Shown: positions 11,401 to 25,500 of the stretch, piece after piece
How the letters are laid out: the number at the start of each line of letters is the position of its first letter
How positions within the stretch are numbered: the first letter of the stretch is position 1
Assembly (NCBI GenBank): GCA_008694505.1
Contig: VZDJ01000052.1
Coordinates: 7,935,955 to 7,999,954 of the forward strand
Direction: 5' to 3'
Origin: Cyanoderma ruficeps
Taxonomy: Eukaryota > Chordata > Aves > Passeriformes > Timaliidae
DNA length: 64,000 nucleotides
Made by a program: the position numbers and the translations under genes
The notes under the pieces: model-generated
Seen by the model: only the letters and a program-made list of their open reading frames with translations
Told to the model about the DNA's origin: nothing
The model's database searches: none

Positions 11401-14400
11401 TACACTTGTGGATTATTTTAAGTAACAAGACGCTATTCAGCGACGGGACATTTTGGGGTAATTCTTTTCAGAGGATTTTATTCTTGTGTTTAAAGAAGTG
11501 AAGCTCAGCTAAAGCTTTTTTTCTTTTTTTTTTTTAACCCGCTGTTCATGTGGCCACAGCTGGGAAGGAGGAAAGAAACCAGCACAAATTGTAATAACAT
11601 GAAAGTCAGATGTTGTTTGTAGGCTACCCGTGGTGCTTTGCAGTGGGGATGCAGCTGTTCCGTTCTTTCTTTGGAGTCACTACTGTTTTCTCTTGCCTGT
11701 TTGAGGAGAGTGTTTTGAGATGGCCTCATGAAAGAGACAATTTAAGGGCAGGGTGGTGGCATTTACTCTTTGGGCTATTCAAGTGTTCTTGCTTTTCCAC
11801 AGTGCCCATTCTGCAGTTTGCTGGGAAAGTAGCACAGTCTGAGGAGTTAGAGAATCTGCTGGAGCATAACGGGCTGATGGGAAATGCAGATAGCTCAGAC
11901 ATTGCTTCCTTCTGGGGTTGGTTTCATCCCAGCAAGGATGGTCATCAGAGAAGGTGCACCCTCAGTGTGAGAACATGAGCTTGGGGATACTGTTGTGGTG
12001 TGCAGAATGCACTCAAATATGTGTTTGTTTGTGGGTACAAGTATAGTTGTATTTATTAGGCTCTCAGAAAGGCCAGGCTCATATGACTTCCTCTCCAAGT
12101 GGAGTGAAGAGGTTTCATGTTGGAGTGTGCTCCAAATGTAGGTGACTTGCCATGGGGACAAGTCACAGCTCTCCTCTGACCTCATCATTCCCATGACAAT
12201 CAGCATTTTCCTCCTCTGAGAGGCCAGGGTGGAAGAAGGTGTTCAGAAAGAGCTTGGGTTAGCAGAACAGCTCCCACAGCTTTAACCTCAGCCTCTGAGA
12301 CTGCTTCCAATGCTTCTCCTCCAAGCTAACCTTGGCTCCCCTGCTGCCACAGGGATGTCTGTCTCAGGGCACCAGGGACAAGCATGGGAATTTCAGCCTG
12401 AGGAATTAGGTGGTTGGAAAAATAGAAGTGAAAGCTTGAGCTGGTGCAGTCTGCCTCACGCTGTCTTGGAAAGGTGCCGTGTACTTTGCTCATGTACTCT
12501 GCCATGGTTTCCCTGTTACAGGGTGAAATCCTGATTTGGCAAAAAGAGCTGTGTAATAATACATAGGGCAAGCTCAGCTTTTGAGGACAGAGTAAATATA
12601 TTGGGCCGATAACAATAACAATTAGGTCCTGGAAGGAGTCCTTTGTGCATTTTTATCTTTTAGTTCTGTTTCAGCTATGCTTTTCTTTAATAAGTGTCTT
12701 TGGTGTTTATCATACCTTCTAGAAGTGGTGCACTGTCTTGCTTTAGCTTGACTTTGCATGGCTTCTGATAGTTTTCTCTTCCAAAGCGTGTTAGGTAGCC
12801 AGGAGAGTACTTGAAATATTTTCATTTCACTCTGTTGTTGCCAAAGCCATGACAAGCAGCAGGGCCTTGAGCATTCCATTTGTGTTCACAGGGAAACTTC
12901 TCCTGCCTTACCTTTGGGATGCAGAGCCCCTTGAAAACTCGCTGGTGTCCAAGTGTGGCTCAGTGTGGACAGTGGGGAATACTTGAAGGAGTGCTTGCTC
13001 AGTGTTGTGTGTTCAGCTGGAACCCTGGGAGCTCCTCCCCCTGAGTGCTGGATGTCTCTTCTTAGGTGTCACTATTTTTGAAACTGAGATAAAATTTGGA
13101 GAGCAGATTCTGTGAATGATACTGGAAAAACAAAGCGTGTGAGTAATTACACTCAGAATACAGGAAGGCATTTTCTGAAGAACTTCTGTGCAAGTCCCGA
13201 TACTTAGAAAAACAAACACGTTCTCCAGGGTTACAACCACCCTTAAGCGCAATTGCTTCTGAGTAATACACTTTGTTGTTTGTTGTGCTCACTTCCAGCA
13301 GCTGAAACCTCGGGTGTGAAACTCAAGAGTCACGGCACAGTCATCTCAGAAATAACCTCCTGTGATTAATGCACTGCTGGCTCACAGATCTGCTCCTCTG
13401 CTGACTCTGCACTATCCGAGTGTGTGGCTCTTACTGTCATCACCCCAGGATTTTGTTCCATGCTGTGTTGTACAGCTGTGTCATATTGTACTTGCTGGGC
13501 ACGTTACTGAGCAGGGATGTTTTTAAGGAGGAGGCTCTAAGTTGAAATGCAGCTCTTCATGCACACAGACTGTAGGAATGCTGTCAATTCAGGTCATCAA
13601 AGCTTGGTTTTGAATGTTTTTTTTTAAGGCTATTTATTTTCGTTGTTGCCGTGGTTGATTTGGTTTAACTTCAGCAGTATTAAGTCATTACAGTGACAGT
13701 GTAATTTAATTTTCTTTTTAAATAAGGAAATTAATACAGTGTGTACAAAATAGATGTAAAATATTGAAGGCAAGTTGCAAACCCATAATCCTGGGTTCCA
13801 GGTTCGATCACTACTCCTGTGTCTAACCTCTATAGACTTTTTTTTTTAAATTGCATTAGTTTAATACACATTGCTAGACAAAATGTGAGTAAATTATGGT
13901 GATTACCGGAGAGAGCACAGTTGATCTAACTCATTTTAATTGTATATAATTTCAACACTGGTGTAATGAAGTTACACAGTCGCATATTCTTACTACAGCT
14001 CTATGTTCTTCTAAGTAAGGGACTCAGGGGACTCACCATTTCATGATTCACTCTGCACAGTTAATGCAGTTAACTGCATTTACCTGCCTGTCATTCTGCA
14101 CAGTTAGTGCAGTTAGCTGCATTTACCTGCCTCCTGCCCTCATGGAAAATTGAATGAGTTAAAATACTCTGCAGAAGTTTTGTTCTGTGTTAACACCGAG
14201 TTTCGTTTTTTTTTGGTAGGTTTAAATCAGGAAATTTGTGTATTATTGCATATTTTAAAAATGTTGATTTAGGGGCTAGTTATAGATTCCTTTGCCTGTA
14301 AAATGTTTTGTAGTGGAGCACAAGGAGCAGGATTAATTTGTTGGTGAACAAATTAAAGTTCTTCAGTTGTGGATAAGGTTAGAGTACAGAGATGAGTGTA

Positions 14401-16384
14401 GGCCAGGATTTTCACCTTTATATGGGCTTGTGCACATATTCCTTTATAATGTGGATTTAATTCAGGCACTGTTATCCAGTTTCCTTTATCTTTCTGAAGT
14501 TACACTTTGTTGGCCAATTTAAAGACTGCATTTTCAGGAATGCCTGGTTTTGGGCAGTACAGAGATGAGTTTTTTTTCCTGTGCAAATGTGGTTGTTCAT
14601 TGGGGTTAATTATCCAGAAGGTCCTGACTTTTGAGGGTACTAGAATAGCTGCTAGCTATGAATAATTTAGTACAGCATCAGATTGCCTGCCACTTAAGAA
14701 GGCCTCTGCCTATGAAGCCTTATATCTTGTTAAAATCCACTCAACAGTATGAAGGTTACTGCTTGCTCTGGTATTTTATTGTACTCTTTTCGCTCTATTT
14801 TAAGATTTGTCAGTGAGTATTTTACGGTGATTAGTAATGAAAATATCTGTGTGAGAGTAGGTAGAGCTTGTTTTTGGAATGTTGAGGTGTGCAGCTGCTC
14901 TTCGGTCTTAAATTGTCTTTTAGGTTTGTTTTAAATCTTTGACTGGCATCACACAGATAGCATTTTCTCCACTCAGGTTTCTGTAGTTGAGACAATTCAT
15001 ATCCTGGCCAATTCTTTCAGATGGTGCTTCGTTGTGGGGAAAGGAGAAAGGCTGGATTAAAGGCTTGCAAGAGTTACAGGATTTCAGGGCTTTCTACAAA
15101 TTGCCCTAGTTGCTCATACATCTGACTAGAGCAGACTGTGGCTCATATTACAGAGGCTTTTTCAGGAGAAAAACTGCAAATACAGCACTCTGAAGCAGTT
15201 CCAAGTGCAGAGAAATTTACTGTATGCCTTAAGGAGACTTGGTCATGGCAACATAGCACTGGATGTGTTTTTTAAGAATGCTAAAATGATAAGTGTTTTG
15301 TTATCATATACTAGATTTTTCGCAGAACGACCCCAAAACATTTGGGAGGAGCTGGATGAAGAAGTTACTTTGGAAATGTCAAGGGAAGGTAGCATTAGAA
15401 TATGAAAATGCAATGAAAGTAGTAGAGAAAAAGGGATTTGTGGGGCTTTTGGGGGAGAGAGATTAATGCTTTGTGGTGTTTAAGGAAGATCTGTCAGATG
15501 TCTGGAAAGGTTCTTTGTCTGACTCCTTCTGGCTGTTCCAATTCTCTGTCTGCCAGTGAGTTTTTTCTTACTCTGGGCCTCTTCACTGGGATGCTCTGTT
15601 ATAGCTGAACATCTCTTTTAGAATTGTTTCATAGGACACTTTTAACCTTGATGGAAAATAGAACCTTTTTCTTGTCCAAATGATATTTGTAATGTATGTG
15701 GTGCTGCTGGAAGCCCTTTGAGCTGCAGAGTTTTAATAAACTCTCAAGCCTCTAGTAGTTGTGCAGTGCACTGCTGTCTGATACTTTGATGGAAATGCAG
15801 TTTTGTTTACAGATGGGAAGAACTCGTCAAGTTTAGCCCAAGTGTAAAATCTTTGAGGCTATTTATTTTCAAATTGGGATCTTAAAATTGAACAGAAAAT
15901 TAGTGGGACTTTGCTTACTCTGGAGCTTTTTGATCTATGATTTAATTGTCTTCTCTGTGCAAATACATTATGCTGGAATAAACTGTACTTTCCTAGGCAG
16001 CCATAGAAGTTGAATTGTCAGTTTTCCTGATTCAAGTACAAGGTTTCCTGATATTTGAGGGGAAATTCTGTTGTGAATATGTGCACTGTGGCTGCAATAG
16101 TTATGGCAAGAAAGGAAGGAATGCCTGAAAGACTTGCTTTTTTCCCCCCTAATGTAGCATTTTATTGGTGCTGTGCACAAGAACAGGCTATCCTCCAAAC
16201 CTCCAGGTGCATGAGGAGCAGACCATGAAGTTACATTCTGCCTTTTATTTTTGTGCTTAAAAGAAACTTTCTCCTCTTGTTGAGTTGTGTCAGTAGTTAA
16301 AAACAATACTGGAGTGTCATTGTTTTGATCCAGCGTGTCCCCAGAGCTTTATTAAAGCCTCCATGTCTATTGTTTCTTGTTTAG
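8413..16384 (+). other. VPS54: VPS54 intron 1
   Basis: An intron of about 8 kb separates the CpG island from the first coding exon. Its acceptor, TTGTTTAG, ends at 16384. I see no other exon in it. It contains a small CpG cluster at 10620-10860 and a 43-bp tandem duplication at 14052-14137, both reported separately. The rest is AT-rich unique sequence with poly-T runs. Confidence 0.75.
14052..14137 (+). repeat. 43-bp tandem duplication with a palindromic core
   Basis: Copies at 14052-14094 and 14095-14137 begin TCTGCACAGTTA. The first holds the perfect palindrome GCAGTTAACTGC; the second has one change, GCAGTTAGCTGC. It lies in VPS54 intron 1. Confidence 0.9.
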
Positions 16385-16410
16385 CTTTTATCAAGTGGTG
16401 ATTTTATGCA

Positions 16411-16546
16411 ATGGCATCAAGCCACAGTTCTTCACCAGTGCCTCAGTCGAACAGCAGTGATGCTTTCTTTAAAAAAGAAGTGGATTCCACGAAACGCTTT
16501 CGCCCCGTGCAGTCCCTGCCAGATGTGTGTCCCAAGGAGCCCACAG
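16411..16546 (+). CDS. VPS54: VPS54 coding exon 1 (residues 1-45)
   Basis: The exon begins at 16385 with 26 nt of 5' UTR and carries the start codon at 16411. It encodes [12 protein letters not shown] and a Ser-rich, probably disordered N-terminus ending CPKEPTG. It ends in phase 1 before GTAATG. An out-of-frame ATG lies five bases upstream of the start (see findings). Confidence 0.96.
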
Positions 16547-19500
16547 GTAATGCTGGGGGAAAACACCTCCATTTGCTGAACCATTGCCAGCTATCCAGTC
16601 AATATTTCATGTTTATTGGGTGTAGTCTACTAAGCCATAGTCTTATTTCCAAGCATTTTGTGTGTTGTGTTTTATTTTCTTTTTTTTGCCAGAGTCGGGG
16701 TTAAATGCTCGAGACAGTATTTCTTGTTCTGACTCAGATGTTTATTAATTCTTATCTATAGTGCAGTCTCATAAACCATAAGTTCTACAGCACTTCTAGC
16801 TAACAACGTAAAAAATGAAGCTGTGTCTCTCTCTCTACAGGGCCTTTTAAGGATAAACTGTCCAATTATGAAATGACGCCTCAATTATTTTTACTTTTAA
16901 CCCAATAACCAACCACCCATGGCCCACAATGTGGATTTTTCTGTCCAATTACAAAACACCACCCAAACCCATGAAGAAGAAAGTGAAAAAGAAGGACTCA
17001 ACCTCTGCCCTAAATGCTCCCTCTTGTTATATATCTATTACTATACTCTAAACCCTTAAACTCTGAGTTTTGCACCCTGTGATATCACACACTTCTATCC
17101 AAACCCCACACCCACAATCCCAGTGCTGTCACTCAATTTTGGGAGCCTTTTCCACAGCCTCAAGTCCAATGCAGTGTTTGCTTGGGGGTCAGTGCCTGTG
17201 AGCACAGAAAGTCTAAAATTCTCAGTGCTCAAGGTTCCAACAGATGTGATTCCTTTTTATACCACCCAGTGTCCCTTTGGAGCAGTGGGAGGGACTGTTT
17301 GCAGCTTGGTTTAAGATGTCCCCATTCCAGGCGGGACTTTGCTTGCATCATTCCACGTTACAGCTCTGATCCATACTCCATGTGAGAAGAGCAATCTGGC
17401 AGCCCATAGCAGACCTGTCCTGTCCTTGGAGCCTGGCTGCATTCCTTCTGGGAGACATCCCAGCCCTTCTGCAGGAGGAATCCTGGGACCTCTCTGTAGT
17501 GCTAAGTCTCTGGTGCTGTTGTTAAACCGGATTTTGGTCACAGTTTCAGCTGTTGTGTTGCACCAAAGCTCAGTTTACGCAAAGGATTAGGTGGGATGGG
17601 ATCTTAAGAATTACAACATATAATACTAATGAGTTGCAGCTGTCATTCTGATCAAAATCAGATTATTAGAAATATGTTTGTGGTTGGAATCTTTTTCTCT
17701 TCAGTAGAAGCTAGTGTTGAGCTAAATCTGTTTAGTGAGTGTCAATACACCACTTCTGTGTTCAACACTTGAGTTGGTTAATCTCACAGAAGAAATGCAA
17801 GGTGAAGTGTTGCAGAAGGAGAATATCACCTGTCATTTGCATAGATAATTCTAGTCTAGTATGTAATTGGTAAAATATGGTTTGCTTAAGGACCATATTT
17901 TAGCAAGAGCTACCCCTTTGTTTCTCACCCTAACAAACTGTCTTGTCTTTTGTGCTGCAGGCAATCCCAATGACTTACGTGACAGCCCATCTCTAGTTGT
18001 GGATCAGCAAAGATGGACTATTTATCATTCCAAAGTCAATCTCCCAGCAGCACTAAATGATCCTAGGTTAGCAAAAAGGGAATCTGATTTCTTTACAAAA
18101 ACATGGGGAGTGGACTTTGTGGACACTGAAGTCACGCCTTCATTCTACCTCCCACAGATCACCAAGGAACATTTTGCATTATACCAACAGGAAATCACTC
18201 CGGTAAGAAGCCTCAGTTAGGTGCACATAATCCTAGGGACCAGCAAGAGATCTTTACTCTAATTACATTAGCCTGGCTAGTAGCCCGTTGTGCAGTTAGC
18301 TGATAATTAATCTGCTTTTTCAGTGTTGGTTGGGTCTTCATTAGACATTTCTGGTTTTATAACCTCAGAACCCATCGTGTGGAAAATGCTCTCTGAATTG
18401 TCCTGAGGCAATTTCATGTTATTTTTAACTTCTGTTTCTGAGTACTGAGCTCTGCACCAGGGCTTGCAGTTTGTATTTATTCTTTCTGGTTGTTAATCCT
18501 TTTTTTTTGTAAGAATTGAGCTCTACAATGCAACATAGCATTCTCAGACCTTTGGATCAAATGACTACATGCTGCGAGGGTTGGAGATATTTTTTAGGAG
18601 TCTTCAGTCTAAACATTGAAACATTTATGCATGAACTTCTGAAACTATGAAGAGGCCTATTATCTTGATGATTTGTTTTGTAACAGGGAAGTGTAAGGTA
18701 CATCTAAGGACACCAGGACCAGTAGGAGACTTCTACAATCTCTTAAAAATACAAGTGTCAGTAAGTATGTAGTATTCTTTTTCTTTTTTTAACTGAAAGA
18801 ACTTGTAGAAGTCTCCTGCTGTTTTCTGCTTCCTTGGTTTGTAACTTCCCTTTTTTTTTTTTTGCTGGTTCAGAATTAGCTGCAGGAAGTGTTACTTGTT
18901 TAATTATGGTTAAGGATTGTAGAAAGGAATTGAACTACAACTGAACTATTGCCTTTAACTCCCATATTCAGCATTTAAAATGTTTTGAGATTTCATCCTT
19001 TGAAATTAGTACTTCATGCAGTGATTGCTAAATAAAAGAAGATTTTGGAACTGAGCTGTGATGTAGCTTCTAGCAGAAATCTAGTTAACATTGGTGTTCT
19101 TTAGAAACATAATTTCTCACCACTGCAATCTCTGGTGGTGTTTAAAATTCGGAGCTCAGCATGATGAAACAAGATATGTGGTTTCAGCAAGGTACTCATT
19201 AGTTATATGTGCAAGTAATTTCTACTTTCATCCAGTTTGATTTGGCAATGAAAAAGGATTCTTTTGTGTATTAGTGTGATTTCTGGATTAGTCAGCAAAT
19301 AAGTGTTTGTGTGTGTAATTACAGTTGACCTGTGGTTGTGTATCATTACGTAGAGAAGTTACTACACCTCTTCAGTAACTTCTGTGTTCATTTTCTCTTG
19401 AGATGTAAAGATACAGGAAAGAAACAACACACCTTTCACCTGGACAAACTTTGTCTGAACTTATAAGTGGAAGAAAATGCTGTGAACTTGCCAGAATTAT

Positions 19501-22500
19501 TTTGCATACTTTAGTTGTGTTTCACTGAATGTTTTGCTTCAAATGAAAAAATCCTGGGTTTAAAGCATCAGAATAATTCTTTAATATATTTTCTCTTCTA
19601 CAGAGAGAGAAGGTTCATGAAAGGTGCAAGAATATTTGTACTCCTAAAGATACCTTTGACAGGACACTATTACACACTCACGGTACAGTCAAAGCCTCCT
19701 TCAGTCTAATTGAAAAGTGGTGTCTTTCTGTATCAGTATAACATCAGTGGCAAGTGTTATGGCTGTTACTCATCATTGATTCTATAAATGCTAATTGTTT
19801 CTGTTGCTTGCTTGAGATCTTCATGTACAACAATAGCTGATGATTTCTTTGAAACAATAGTTGAAAACTCAGACATGGTGGAAGTAGAAGTAGAAGTGTT
19901 CGTGACCACAGCTGACATTTTATAAGTCAAAGCATTAGTGATACCTGCTTTTAAACCTTTTCTTGGCATGTTTGGATTCCTGGCAGGTCGCTGTGACCCT
20001 GGCAGTGTTTTCTTTAACTGCTATTTATTTTAAAATCCATTGAAACTGTTGCATCAAATTTGTATCACCTGTTGGCTTCTCAGTGACCAACTGCGGTGCC
20101 ATTCCTGTGTCTCTGCCACGAGAGTCAGGGCTGAGGTGGGCAATGACATCTCAGGATGATCTAGTCTAGACCGTCTGCTCAAGCCAGGCCACCTGTGTGA
20201 GGACAATGTCCAGTTGGCTTGAGAATCTCACAGGTGGAAATTACACAATCTGTCTGGGCAACCTGTTTTATTAGTGTTTTACCATCCTTGCAGTAAAAAT
20301 ACTTCCTTGTGTTCAAGTGGAATCTTTCATGGATCGGTTTCTGCCTGTTGCCTCCTGTCCTGGCACTGAGCAAAATCAGCTTTGTGTTCTTTGCATCCCC
20401 TCATCAGATCTTTAAGCACATTGCTCTCCCCTGGGCTTTTCCAGTCTAAACAGTCTCTCCTCCTTGTTTTTAATCATCTTTGTGGCTCTTGACACAATTC
20501 GCTCCAGTCCGTCTAGGTCTGCCTTGTGCTGAGGAGTTCAAACCTGTGTGTGAAGGCTGAATTTCAGGACTTCAAGGAAGTAGTTCAACTACTAGGAAAC
20601 TAGACAGGAAGGAAGGCAAGCAGCAAAATAAAAAGAAAGACAGACAAGTAAAAGGAATAAAACCACTCATAACTTTGAGAAAGTTTTTATAATTTATTTT
20701 AATTTACTTTCTCAAAAACGTTAACATAAATTATTTCATTCATCAATCCTCAGATTTCAAAAACAATTCAGTAGTTTGCTCCTTCTGATCCAGTTGTTTC
20801 AGTTGAGTTTCTTCCTCCTCTTCTGTGCAAAAGGAATCCCTTCTGCAGGGTTTCTTTGTATTGGTGTTAGTTTGGAATAGCTGAATGAGCTGAATTCCAG
20901 AATGAGTCTGTGCTGCAGACTGCAGTATCAAAGTGCCTTTTTCAGTCTTAGCTTAATCCTTTTTAAAGGAGTCTGAGTATTTTTAAAAAGAGAAAATTAC
21001 TGTCATCAAAGTACCTGAGAGCTCCTTGGACAGTTCCTAGTAGAAGCATCATTTGGTAAACTGAAGCTTGTGATTTTCTGTGAATTCTGCTGTTACTGTT
21101 TCCTGTCTTCCTCTAACTCCATCCCTCAAGACTTGACCTTTCTCTCCTGTAAGAATTGGTCTGTCCAAAGGCTGAGGACAGCGGGATGATTCCAGGGTTG
21201 CCTTTTGTACTTTGATACAGATAAAGTAACAAATAAATGAAGTAAAACCCCAAGAGAGCAGTGTGGGAGCTGATGCTGAGGTACCACTTGCCACATTTGT
21301 CAGGGTTGAGACTGTCCAGCAGAGATTTGGGCTTGTTGCTTTTAAATTCCTCAACTTTTTTGTCCTCCAATGTGCTCCCTCTTCATAATGCCCACTAAAG
21401 TAATGAGTAAGGCTGGGACAGGGGATTTTGGCTAAACCTCAAAAGTCTGGATTTGCCTTTTCTTCAAGTTCTGCTGGGATATAATGAATTAACTCTTTTC
21501 CCAGCTCAACTCTCTCACCCTCTGCTATTGTCAGGTCAGCATAGTCCATAGGAATTAGTGCTGCTGTGCTGCCTGCTCAGTGCTTGGGACTTCTTGCCAG
21601 CCTTTGTGCATCCAATCTCCAAGTGCTGTGCAGGAGTGATTGTATGGGCAGCTTCAGCCCAAAGCATTAAAACTTGCAGGGTGATTTTAGAAGGACCTTT
21701 TGCTGGCCCTTGCCAGTGCACTGATGAATGTGAAGTGCTGAGTGGATTGCTTTGTATGACTGCCTCTGCCAAAGCAGCCAAGTGCAAGCTCCTTTGAGTA
21801 GTCTGAGACCTGAACTGCAAAGGACAAAAGAGCACTTCAAGGAATCAGAATATTTCAGGTTGGCAGGGACTTCAGAAGGCCTTTACTGCAGCTGCCAACT
21901 CAAAGCCAGTTCAGCTGTGAGGTCAGGCCAGGCCATTCAGAGCTTTACCGAGAAAAATAGAAATATCCAGAAAATATCTGCAAATATATGTCCAGAAAAA
22001 TCTTTAAAGTACCCAGCCCTTCTGTGCAGCCTGTTGCCATGCTTGATTGTCCTCCTACCATCAAGGTTCTCCTCATGTTCGCTCAGAAAGTTTCATTTCA
22101 GTTTGTAAGCCTGTTCCCCCTCTGTGAGGAGCATGGCGTGGTTGCCTTGAACAGTTCCTCATGGGATTCACTTGTTCGAGGGAATTGTTTCCCATTGTTT
22201 GCTCATGAATGACTACCTGTGTTTTGTTTCATTTTAGATAAATCCAGGACAGATCTGGAACAAGTACCTAAGGTATGGCTTCTGTGCACTCTGAGCTGTT
22301 GTAAAGCTTTCTCACATCAAGTGTTGGATATGTGCATGTACTCTGTTCTTTGTAGAAATTTTGTCCTTGCTGATGACTTGGGTTGATCCTCAAGAAGATT
22401 TGTAGCACTCAGAATTTAAAGACTAAGGATGATTTACTTTGTCTTCTTTTTTTTTCTTCTTATTTCCACGGTCTCAGTATAATACAAACACCATTATTTT

Positions 22501-25500
22501 TTTCATCTTGAAATAAATGAAGTTAAGACCTCAGAGCTGAGCAGAATTAGCCAGTCTAGGAGGAAGGGAAAACTGAAGAGTTTGAGAAAAGCTTGTATGT
22601 TGCCTAATGTACAGCTCAGCATTAGGTTTAACTACTTGAATCCTTGATCAGAGCTCTCTTGCATATGAGCATGGAGCACACATGATGTGGGTTTTTGTGT
22701 CAGGTTGACAAAAGACACAGCTCCAGATTCCATTTTAGTCTGAATGATTTTTTTATAGGTACAGTAAGAAGTCAGAGTTTTAATGTGGGTCAGCATCTCT
22801 GTGCCAGTAGTGTAGGCTGCAGCTTGAGTAGCTGTCACTTCACTGCAGTGTTTAAAGTCAAAAAAAAAAAAAAGAATGCCTGAGTGTGGTGTGATGCTGC
22901 AGTCTGTGTTGAACCTTTTCAAATTACACTTCATAAATAAAAGGAAGAGGGTTCTACTGCCTGCCTGTTAAGCTCAAGGTTTTGTCAAGTAATAAATAAC
23001 GTCATCAGAGAGAATTTTAGATGAACAATCCTCCAGGTGATGTGGTTAATGTTACATGTTACTGACTCTTCCTGTGCAGAGCTTGCTACATGCTGCACCC
23101 TGACAGCTGGTTGGATCATCAGCCTCATGGGAACTGTGACCCCAGGAATGAGCAGATCAGCAGCAGGATGTCCTTGTTAGGGGAAAAGCTTTGCTCAGAT
23201 CCTTGAGAGAACCCACATGTTTGCACACTCAGGGTGTTTAGGTTGAATACATATGTAATTTTGGAGCTGTGACTTCCACTTTCAGAAGATAAGACTTTTA
23301 AAGTACACACAAGCTTTTAAAGTACATTGGTTGTACAGTCTGGAATGAATTTGTTTGCCTGGATAAATGAAAATCTGGAGTTTGAAATCAACAGATAAAG
23401 TCTGTTAGCTTAATGAGATAGGAGATGTGTGTAATTGGGGCAAAAAATACAGGGGTGAGCCAGGCACATTTATTTCTTTTGTTTTTCTGTTTCAGATTTT
23501 TATGAAACCAGATTTTGCCTTGGAAGATTCCTTAACGTTTAATGCCGTTTTACCATGGTCTCATTTTAGTACCGCTGGTGGGAAAGGAAATCGTGATGCA
23601 GCTTCTTCCAAATTACTTCAAGAAAAGGTACAACTTTGACAAAAGCTGTGGTTATCCATCAGTGCCTGGTGGATACTGCAAAGGAGCTCCATGGCTGCTG
23701 CTGTGTAGTGTGTCTGGAGACATCACTGTGGGCTTTGCTGTCTCTCATTTTACATTGTGATTGTTAGTAAATCATGCAGGAAGCGTCCTACCAAAAGAGA
23801 ACTTCTTTCCCTGCTCAGTAAATCTTATCAAATCTGGAAAAGAAAGAATCTGCGTATGATGTAACAACTGGCTCTTCACCACAGCTGGCACTTACTGAAA
23901 CAGCTGCATATTGAGAATTTCAGAGGTGTGGAATAGTTTTCTTAGGGAGGAGGAGCAGTTCTGTGAGAAGGGAAAGCTGGATTGCACGGGTTGTACACTG
24001 TTATTTTCCAACATCTCAGGAAAATTTCAGATTCAAGGCACTGTGGTTTCGATGCTGAAAGCAATACTAAATCCTGTGGTGTCTGTGTTTTAGGAGATTC
24101 CTCTTACTTTTGTTGTTGCCTGCACTGATCTGTTTTTGCGTTTCACAAAGGAGAACATGAAAGCAGAGCTGTTTCTTTCATATTGAAAACAAAAGTCTCT
24201 TCTTGGTCGTTTTTATCTTTTTTTTTTTTAGTTACGTAGTCATGCTATAGAAAATCTCGTAATGAGTCATCCTTACAGTACAAATACCCATAAAATGCTT
24301 CTAGAAAATCTGAGTAATTTTGGAATCTGTGAGGTACACTAGGAAAGAACAACATGAAATTGTCTGGAAGGTGTTTCCAATTTTCTGGGAATTAGTCTTC
24401 CTGCTCTCCTGCCAACTTGGGAAGAAGAGACAGGCTCTGCTGGAAGCTAGCTCAAAGGTTCCTTAGGTTGTCCTTCACACCTGAAGTTGGAGGAAGGCTC
24501 CTTTGGAGTTTTTTGGGGCAGTTGCTGTCTGAAGATGAAAAAGCAATGTCTGGCATATGCTGTGAGCTTCCCAAAGTGAGCCTGAGAGCAGCAGGATGGA
24601 CACTCAGAAGGGACTTGTGTTGAAGCAGACCCAGAGCCCTCACTGATGCAGAGGAGTGAAAACACTGTTTCATATGACTGAAATGAGCCCAGATTTTTTT
24701 GTTGTACTGTTTAAAACCTCTGAACTGCACGAGGTTTACACCTGCCATGTGTAAATATGCACTCTGCTGCCATAATTGTCCCTAGCTCCAGGCACCATTT
24801 TCCAGCAGGATTTTGAAAACCTTGCCTTAGACAGATCTGTTTACAGCCTTTTGAACTGCTGTTGATCTACTTCAAAAAATTTCCTCATGATGTTTTCTTC
24901 TTTACCTCCTCCCATGCGTTGCCCTACATTGGGACTGTAAACTCTGAGGGAGGTGCTGTTTGCTCTGTTTCTTCTACCTTGTTTTAGCATAGTGAAGGGA
25001 CCTGGGGCATTTGGTTGGTTTCCATCACAAAAATAATTGTTTGTAACAGCCCTTGTGTCAGAGTCTGTCTTGGCTTTCCCTGTGGCTTGATGTGTCACAG
25101 CTGTTTGGTGGAGGATGCTTCTGATTAAATTAGGTGTGAATAAAAAAGGTGGGTTTGCATATTTTAAGAATCCCTAGTGTATCCATAGGAAGCAGTATGA
25201 AAATAACTCCAAGGAGGAAACGTTCTCCAGCTGATTTCCTTTCCACCTCTGGCCTTTTGGAGTTCAGCAGGAGGTTTGAATGCTTGACACCTCTGAGAAA
25301 CCAGCTCACCTGAGTATTAACATTCAGATGAGCATCCTAAAGCCTCACTCCTTTGAGTTTGCATATTCAGCATAAGCCAGAACATAGAGGTTTTACACTC
25401 AAAGAATCAGGCCAACACAGTGGTCTGGTGACTGTTGGACATGGAGAATTTGAATTTCAGGTTCTGAACGTGTAGGTGTACTCTGGGAATCAATCCCACA

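Noticed and set aside
13788..13812. GGTTCGATC, similar to a tRNA B box
   Set aside because: No A box at the right distance, no cloverleaf and no SINE tail; an isolated match of this length is expected by chance.
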